DNA of 64,000 bases. Source: Lentzea jiangxiensis (GTDB lineage Bacteria; Actinomycetota; Actinomycetes; Mycobacteriales; Pseudonocardiaceae). The translations under genes and the position numbers were made by a program. This document shows, piece after piece, positions 19,201-28,200 of this stretch. Each line of letters starts with the position of its first letter. Within the stretch, counting starts at the first letter, position 1. A model generated the notes under the pieces. The model was given only the letters and a program-made list of their open reading frames with translations, had not been told where the DNA came from and did no database searches. The stretch spans positions 558,001-622,000 of the forward strand of contig NZ_FNIX01000003.1 in assembly GCF_900104175.1 (NCBI RefSeq). Reading direction: 5' to 3'.

Positions 19201-22200
19201 CCGCACCGTCGACCTCGACGTCCGCGACATCCGCACCGACAGCACCCCGTCGAAGATCGAGTCCTACAAGGGCCTCATCAACTACGACCTGCGCCGCATC
19301 GAGACCAGCCCCGGCAAGTTCGTGCAGGAATACACCGTCAAGGTCCACCTCGAACCCACCGGCAAGGTCACCGCCGACCAGCTCGCGCAGATCAGGGACA
19401 ACGCCACCACCGGCGTCGACAACCTGCTCAACCAGGGCTTCCGGCTGCCCAGCGGCGACCAGTTCCACGTCAACCTGGAATTCACCGACAACAAAGCCGA
19501 CGCCCACACCACCGTCAAGGTCGACCCGAACGACCCGAAGGTCAACCAGGACCACTGGAACCCCGACACCAGCCCCGAGGTCCTCGCCCACGAAACCCTG
19601 CACTACCTCGGCATCCCCGACGAATACAAGGACACCACCCGAGTCCTGCAACAACACGACACCAACTCCGGCGTCCACGACAACGACGGCGGCCTGATGG
19701 GCTCCGCCGTCCACCTGGGCGATCCGGGTATCCGGCCGCGCCACCTCTGGCTGATCGAACGCACCGCGAACAGCCAGGTCATGGTTCCCGACACGAGGCT
19801 GGAACCGGCCGGTCCCGCCACCGTGCCGCCGCCTGCGGGCTGGACGCCCAAGCCACCGTCGAACGAGGGCCCGGTGTCCGCGCCCGGCACTGACGGCACC
19901 GTCGACATCGAGCCGGACTCGGATTCGAGTCTCGACGCCGACCTCGAAACCAGGCCGGCGACCATGCCCGGCCGGTTCTACGACTCGGACAGCGACGTCG
20001 CCGTCGACGGCGACGTCGATGTAGACGTCGTCGTCCGTCCGAACCAGACGCACCTGCCGAACCTGGACCGGGTCGGTCTGGTCGAGTCGGTGCTGCGCAG
20101 TGCGGCGTTCCAGAACGCGCCGGTCCCGAACGCGTCACCGCTGGTCGGTTCCGGCGACGTGCGTTCCACTGTGGACACCGTGCTGAGCGATGTCCGGCAG
20201 AACCCGCAGAACCACAACCACCCCGGCCTGACCCCGCCCGCTCTGGCGAACTGGGTGGCGAACCAGGTCAGCCCGGACACCCTGGCGAAGTTCCACCCCG
20301 ACCTGGAACCGAACACCCCCGGGCTCACCCCCGACGCCAAGACCCAGCAGTGGCGGGCGAACCTCGCCGACGACCTGGCGAACGGGTCGTCGAAGCGCTG
20401 GGACGTCGTGAACGCCGGCCCCAAGGCCGCCGGTACGAACCCCGGCAACGTCGAGGTGATCAACCACCTGACCCAGCAGCTGAACGCGAACGGCGCGTTG
20501 CCGTCGCCTGCCGACCTGGTGGCGAAGGCCCTGCAAACGCCGTCGTGGGCCGACTCCCACGTCGGGTCCCACCTGCCGGACTCGATCGCGCAGGCGTTGG
20601 ACGTGCAGCTCGTCGTCGACAACAACGGCGTGCAGACCGTGCACGGCCCGGACGGCGCGACGCAGGTGCAGATCAACTCGCAGAACGGCACCTTCGGCGC
20701 GCTCGGCGCCCCGTCGGCCCAGGAAGTCCGCGCCGGCATGGAGGCGTGGCTCGCGGGCAAGTCCTCGGCGGAGGTCACCCAGACCATCGCCGATCTCTAC
20801 AAGGGCCGCCAGGACGAGGGCCTCTACCAGGCCGCGCAGAAGGTCCAGCTCGTCAAGCGCGCAACCGCGCACCCCGGCGGCCCGCAGGCGTTCGTGAACG
20901 CCCTGCGTGAACGAGCCTCGACCCTCGAGAACCGCATCGCCGAGGTCAGGTCCCAGGCCCCCCGCCGCAGGTCCAGCTTGTGGAGGAACCCGCAGCACGA
21001 CGCTAAGCGGGCCCAGGTCGACGCGCAGGTCAAGACCCTCACCGACCTCCTCGACAGCACCAACAACCAGATCGAGACCCTTGCCGCGCAAGGCCCTGCG
21101 CTGGGCACCACCCACCTCATCGACAACTTCGTCGCGGGTCCGAACGCGGACAAGCTCGAGCACGTCCCCGCGGACGTGCTGCCCCGCCTCGACGCCCAGC
21201 TGACCGCGCAGATCACGGCGGCCGAGAACGCCGGGTTCGACGCCTCGGACCTGAAGATGTTGCAGGAGCGGGTGCGCAACGAGGCAGACGTCCGCACCGT
21301 GACGAACCACGCCGCGACGCGTGGCCTGGACGGACTGACCTCCCAGTTGGACGACGCCCGGGAGGCGTTGCAGAACTACCGCGCCGGCAAATCGTCGAAC
21401 ACGGGTATCCAGGGCTTCCTGAACCAGATGCTCGGCCAGGAGGTCGACACCTCCGTCGACTTCGACCAGAAGATCGCCCAGGCCGAAACCCTGGTGCAGC
21501 AGGCGGAGCGCAACCTGTCGTTCGTGAGCGATCCCGACTACAGCAACCGCTTCGAGAAGTCCGCGGAGAAGTACGCGAAGCTGCAGGCCGCGATGCAGCG
21601 TCTGGACCAGCTCAACGCCGAGATCGACGCGCGGGGAGAACGCCTGCGCGATCTCGACGCCAGGACCCGGGAGTTCAACGCACGCCAGCTGGCCCGCGCT
21701 CTCGAAGAGCAACGCTCGCAGCAGGACGCCGAAAGCGTCCACAGCGCTCCCGGATCCGGCGCGGAGTCGGACGTCGACGCGCGGTCGGATGCCGATGCGC
21801 AGTCGAACTCCGACGCGCAGCCGGACAACCGCGTGCTGACGCCGCGGCACGAGCACGCGGCGTTCCGGGCGTCGCTGTACGGGAAGTCGCAGGCCGAGCT
21901 CGCCGAACTGGCCGAGCAGCACAGCACCCACCCGGACCGCTCGTTCGAGATCGAGCAGATGTCCCGCTACCAGGAGATCGCCCACAAGGAAGGCGGCCTC
22001 CAGCAGCACCTGCGGGACCTGCAGAGCGAGATCCGCCAGACCCGCGAGGAGGTCCGGGACCTCAAGCGGACCACCGACGCCCTGCCGGACGTGTTCAAGT
22101 CCGAGCTGATGCGCACGGACCAGGCGCAGCGCCAGGCGGAGCAGCAGCGGCTCACCGACCACGCGCGCCAGCTCGACCAGGAGCTCATGCGGCTGCAGTA

Positions 22201-25200
22201 CGACCGCACCGACGCGCTGACCACCTACGCGCTCAACCTGCCCGCCGACACGACGGCACCCGAGTGGCAGACGGTGACGCCGGTCGACGCCGAGATCATC
22301 GAGAACCGCGTCACCGATCTGATCCGCGACGCGCGCATCGGCGGTCTCCCGACTCCGGAGCTCGACCGCCTGTACGACCAGATCCGGGAAATCCGGATGA
22401 TGGAGACGCCGGTGCCGTCCCGGCCCGACACGCCGGTGCCGCCCCGACCCGACACGCCAACGGTCGAACCAGCCGACTCGGCGTCGGTCCGATCGGACGA
22501 CTCCGCGTCGGCTGGTTCGGACACCGGCGCGCGGGACCGCGACACCACCCCGCCGGTCGAAGCCCGGCAGGAGCAGGCGGCCCCCGCGGCCGAGCCGCGG
22601 CCGTTCATGCAGGACCCGTCGGCACGTTCCGCGGGCCCGGACATGGACCTCGTCGTCCCCGGTGGCTTCGGTCCCGTCCACGAGGGCACACCGCAGCGGT
22701 CGTTCGAGGCGTCGCTGTACGGCCTGGACACCGCGGCGCTGCGGGACCTGCAGCAGACGTACGGCCGTGACGCCGCACGCTCGGCGGCGATCGAGCACAT
22801 GATCGAGGTCTCCCGGCAGGCGGGCCCGCCCGCGGTCCACGACCAGCGCACGCGGATCGCCGAGCAGCGCCTCGACGAGATGAAGACGGCCCGGGACCGG
22901 TGGAACGCCTCGGACATCGTGCCCGACCGCCTCAAGACCCAGACGATGCTCGACGAGCAGGCGAACCGGCGGGAGGCCGCGGACCGCCAGGTCGAGTACT
23001 ACCAGCAGCGGGTCGACCAGCTCACGAACAACCGCGACGCGGCTCTCACCACGCACGCGCTGCAACTGCCGGCCGACGTGAACGCGCCCGCCTGGCGGCA
23101 GTTCGGCGACGCCGACCTCGCGGCCGTGCGCGGCCACGTCGACCAGCAGATCCGGGACGCGCAGGCGGGTGGGCACAACACCGCCCACCTCGAGGCTTTC
23201 CTCGACTTCACCAACGAGCTCCAGGAGACGCGTCAGAACGAGGACGCGGACACACGTCCCGCGCCGGAACCGGAGACCCGTCCGGCGCCGCCCAGGCCGA
23301 CGCCCAACCCCGTCATCCCGATGACGACGATGGCGCCGCAACCGGTCGGCCAGCTCCCGGACACGAACCTGCCGAGCTTCTTCCAGGACAACAAGGCGCT
23401 CGGCTCGATCGTGCCGACCGACGTGCGCGGCGCGGACGCGGTGGTGCGGGAGATCAACGGGCTGCGGCCCGACGACGCCACCCGCATCAAGAACGCGATC
23501 GAGAACGACTTCGAGACGTTCCTCGGCGACGGGCGCAACTTCCAGGTCAAGATCGGCAACGCCTGGTTCGAGGCGAACGTCCGCGCCGAGATGCACGCGG
23601 ACGGGAGCAGCACCACCGACGCCGCGAACACGAAGGTCGACAAGAACTACCAGGCCGCCGCCGCGTCCACGACGACGAACAGCATCTCGACGTCCAACGA
23701 CGTCGGCGGTGCGGTGACAGCCGGTGTGGCGATGGGCCCGTACGGCTCGCTGGGTGGCAAGGGCGCGCTCGCGACCCCCGCGGTGTCGCAGGCCACCAGC
23801 ACCTCCATCACCGAGCAGCGTGCGATCAAGGGATCGGACTCCGGGTCCAAGAAGATCACGGTGCCGGTCTCCTACGAGATCACGCTGTACGACGCGTCGG
23901 GCAACCCTTCGCTGTTCTCGACGCTCAGCACCGGTCCCGACGTGACGCTGCAGGTCCCGACGGACCTGAGCACGATCGTCGACTCCGGCAAGTCCTCCGC
24001 GGCGGTCACGCCGCCCGACGCGGCGTGGGGCCTCAAGGCCGAGAACGCAGTGCCGGAAGCCGTGGTGGTCAAGGACTCCGGGAAGCTGTTCAACGACGTC
24101 GCGGAGAACCTGCACCCGTCGATCACCAAGATCGGTTCGCCGGGCCGCGAGGCGCTGCAGAACTTCCTGAGCCCGACCTCGATCCGCAACAACCTGCCCG
24201 CGATGCTCGGCGGTTTCGTCACCTCGCCGGACCTGATCAGCCCGCACGCCAGCAAGGGCGCCGCGGTGCAGATGAAGGCGACGCTCAAGGACGCGAAGCT
24301 CGTCGGCACGCACGCCGACGCGGCGCTGGACCTCAAGGACACCTTCTCCTGGGGCAGCAGTGTGTCCGCGTCCAGCAAGACCGGGTTCGACGTCACCGCG
24401 GGCTTCGGGGGCAACATCGGTGTCCCCGGCAAGGTCGGCGGCACCGTCGGCGCGACCGGCGGGTACTCCGCGCGCACCGCGGAGGGCGTCAACGCCGGCA
24501 CGAGCTCCAGCCGCAAGTCCGGCATCGGGGTCAAGGCCGAGACCGGCCTGTACGAGGTCACCGCCGAGGTCGAGGTCCAGGGACCCGCGGGCAAGCCCGT
24601 GACCATGGAGATCACGACCCACATGCGCATGGGTCTGGGCGAGGCCGGTGCGGTGGGCCTGCCGACCCCGGTCGGCACCCGCAACTCCACGACCGACCCG
24701 GCGACCGCGGACACCAGGTTCCTGCCGCCCTACGTCGCCGACACGCTCGCCGCGGGCAACGCCAAGGTGGGCGAGTTCGCGCCCGCGACGCAGGTGCAGA
24801 ACCAGGTCGAGACGAAGCTGCGCGAGCTGCCCGGGTTCGAGAAGTTCCTGCCGAAGTGGACCAACCCGGACGCGAACCCCCGCTCCAGCAAGGGCCAGGG
24901 CTTCGGTGACGTGGCCGCGCAGCTCGCGAACCAGCGCAAGCTGGACGCGAACCTGTCCCCGGCCGCGCTGAAGGCGAACATGGACAGCCTGCTCGGTCCG
25001 GGCGTCCAGGTGCAGCTGAAGAACTCCGGCAAGACGACGAACACCTACGTCAACGTCACGGTCAAGGCGAAGCTGACCAACCCGAAGCACCTCGGCAAGG
25101 CCGAGGGGCGCCCGGTCAGCGACTCCTCCACGAGCGGTCCGAAGCTCGACGCGAACACCAGCACCACCAAGGGCTGGACCGGTGGCATCACCGGCAGGGC

Positions 25201-28200
25201 CAACATCCCGGTGAAGACCGGCGTCGCCTCGCTGACCCCGATGCCGCAGGCCGGTGTGTCCTACAGCCACTCGTGGACGGACAAGACCTCGGCGGGACCG
25301 GCCGTGAGCGCCACCTCGTCGAACCCCGGCAGCCCGGACGCGCAGGTGTTCCAGGGCGACGTGGAGTTCGAGGTCGAGATCACCACGTTCACGCGGCCCC
25401 GGACGTGGGTCCGCACCATCGTGCCCGGCGCGCCCGGCCGGCACGCGCCGGACGTGAAGACCGTCGCCAAGACCGGCGCCGGGCTGAACAAGATCGACGG
25501 CAAGGTCAACCTGTGGGTGTCGGACTCCTCGACGCTCAAGGACGACCCCGGTGACGGTTTCAAGCCGGGTGACCCGTCGGCCACGCCGATCGCGAACTCC
25601 CCGACCGTCAAGGACCTGCTGAACCCGGGCCAGGCCCGCCCGAAGTCGCCGGAGTTCCTCCACGTGGAGGCCGTCGCCAACACGACGGAGCTGCGGGACC
25701 AGGCGATCGACGCGCTCAACCGCGCGGCCAAGGGCGACTCGGCGCTCACCACACCGGGCACGGCGTCACGGGCGCAGATCGACAAGATGTTCGCCCCGGA
25801 GAACATCAAGGCGAACCTGCAGCGGCTCATCGAGACCGGCGTGCAGGAGCAGGGCCTCAAGTACGACCGCCGCGTCGCCGACCGCTCCGGCGCGCTCGGC
25901 ATGTCGGTCAAGCTCGGTGGGGCGAAGCTGGTGTCCATCTCGGACGCCACCGGCACCGACAACTCGGTCAGCGGTGGTTACAAGGCCGGTGGGTCGTCCA
26001 CGACGAGCCGGTCGGTCGACCTCGTCGGCGGCATCAACGTCCCGGTGCGTCCCAACGTCACCCCGCCGCCCGCCGGCCAGCCGTCGAACCCCAGCGGGTC
26101 CGGCGGCGTCGCGGTCACCGGCAAGTGGACGCCGTGGTCGGACAACAAGACCACGGCGAACGAGATCGGCGGCAACGTCGACCGCGGCCGGACCACCCCG
26201 GACGACGCCTGGACCGTGCTGGTCCAGGTCGACGCCGAGTTCACGATCGTCGGCGAGAGCCGCACCGAGAACTTCGTGCACGGCGGCACGCCGAACGCCG
26301 AGGGCGTGAAGGTGAACCTGCCGAAGTCCGTCTTCGTGCGGGTGTCCGAGGACGTCGCGCGGGAGATGGGCGTGCTGCCGAAGGTGGCGCCGAACGTCCC
26401 CAAGCCCGACTTCCCGAAGATGGCGCCGCCGTCGACGGTGGCACCGGGCGAGCCCGGCGCGCTCGGGCTGTCCAACGTGGAAAAGGTCCCGGACCTCTCG
26501 TCGGCGGTCAACGAGCTCACGACGAAGCTGTCCACGAACACCAAGAAGTTCGGCAGCGACGCGCTGATCCCGGACTCGGTGCTCAAGGACTCGATGAGCA
26601 ACCTGCAGCGCATCGTCGACCTCAACTCGCCGTCGAGCGTCAAGGCGATGATCGACAGCGCCCTGGACGGCGGCGTGCCGCTGCTGGTCCACCAGCCCGG
26701 CACGTTCGGCAAGGACTCCTACCAGGTCACGCTGCGGGCGAAGGCGGGCGAGCCGAAGTTCGACCAGGTCGTCAACGACGGCGTCGACATGTCCCACAAC
26801 GACGGCGGTTCCCGCAAGGACAGCGACGGCAAGGGCCGCGGCACCGGCTGGGGCCTCGGCCTGCGGGCACCGGGCCTCGCCTCGCCGGGGAGCGCGAACC
26901 CGAACGTCTCCGGCACCGCGGGTGTCAGCGTGATCGCGAACGTCGGCTCCGCCCAGAGCAGCTCGGTGACGACCTCGACCAGCATGGCGTTCGGCCACAA
27001 CCGCACGGCGAGCGGTCCGGCGGCGCGCTACAACGTGCCGGTCGAGTTCGAGCTCGTCGTGGAGAAGGGCGACAAGGAGGTCGCGAAGGTCCGCAGCGCC
27101 GAGCAGGACATGGTCGTCCGCACGCACGCGGACAACCAGAAGGTCTCGGAGCCGACGACCGGTCGCGGCACCCCGCAGCCCTACATGTCGGCGGCGAGCA
27201 GGCGCGGCAGCGAGTTCGGCACGCCGGAGGCGACCTACGCCTTCCAGCAGGACAGCCGGGCCACCCAGCTGCCGGCGACCGCGTCGGTGGAGAACCTGCG
27301 CGGCGCGGGCGACCTGCGTGACGCCGCCGTGAAGGCGATGACGGGGGCCGGCGCGGGCAAGGGCCTCACCGGCAAGGGCACGGGCGCGCTCAACAGCCTG
27401 CTCTCGACGCTCAGCCCGGAGAACCTGCAGCCGCACCTGCCCGCGATGCTGTCCGGCCCGCTCGACGTGCCGGGCCTCAAGGAGGCGGCGCTGACGTTCG
27501 GCCAGGACGCCGACGTCAAGGTCTACGCGAAGCTCGTGAACCCGCAGCTGGGCTCGCTCAGCGACGGCGTCAAGATCGAGACCCCGCTGACCACGAAGAC
27601 GGTTGACGTCTCCAGCGAGGCCAAGGTCGCCGACACCTCCGACGTGGCCGTGGGCGTCGCCCAGGGCAGCGCGGCGGTCAAGCAGGGCGACCCGAAGGAC
27701 ACCGTCAACTTCGGCACCGGCGGCGTCGAGCTGAAGCACGCGAACGAGGACTCGTCCGCGGTCTCCGGCGGCCCGGCGCAGGCCGAAGGCGGAGGCGTCA
27801 AGCCCAAGGACCCGTCGCGCACCGGTCTCGTGCAGTTCGACGTCGAGTACCGCGTGGTCGCGACGATCGGCGGCAAGACCGGCGTCGTCGATCTGACGGT
27901 GCCCGGCTCGGCCGGCGTGCGCATGCCCGCCACCGAGGTCGAGTCGATGCTGAACCAGACCTTCAGCGACTCGTTGAAGGACGCCCAGACCGAGGTCAAG
28001 AAGACGGCCGACGACTGGCGCGAGGCGGAGAAGAAGGTCGACGAGGCCCGGCACGAGGCCCAGGAGGTCATCAACTCCGCAGCCGCCGTGCTGGCGAGGA
28101 CCGACCAGCCGCTGGGTGACGCCGCGACGAAGCTGAACACGGCGATCGAGAACCACGTCAACGCCGAGGCCGAGCTCCGGACGCGGCAGACGGAGTTCGA

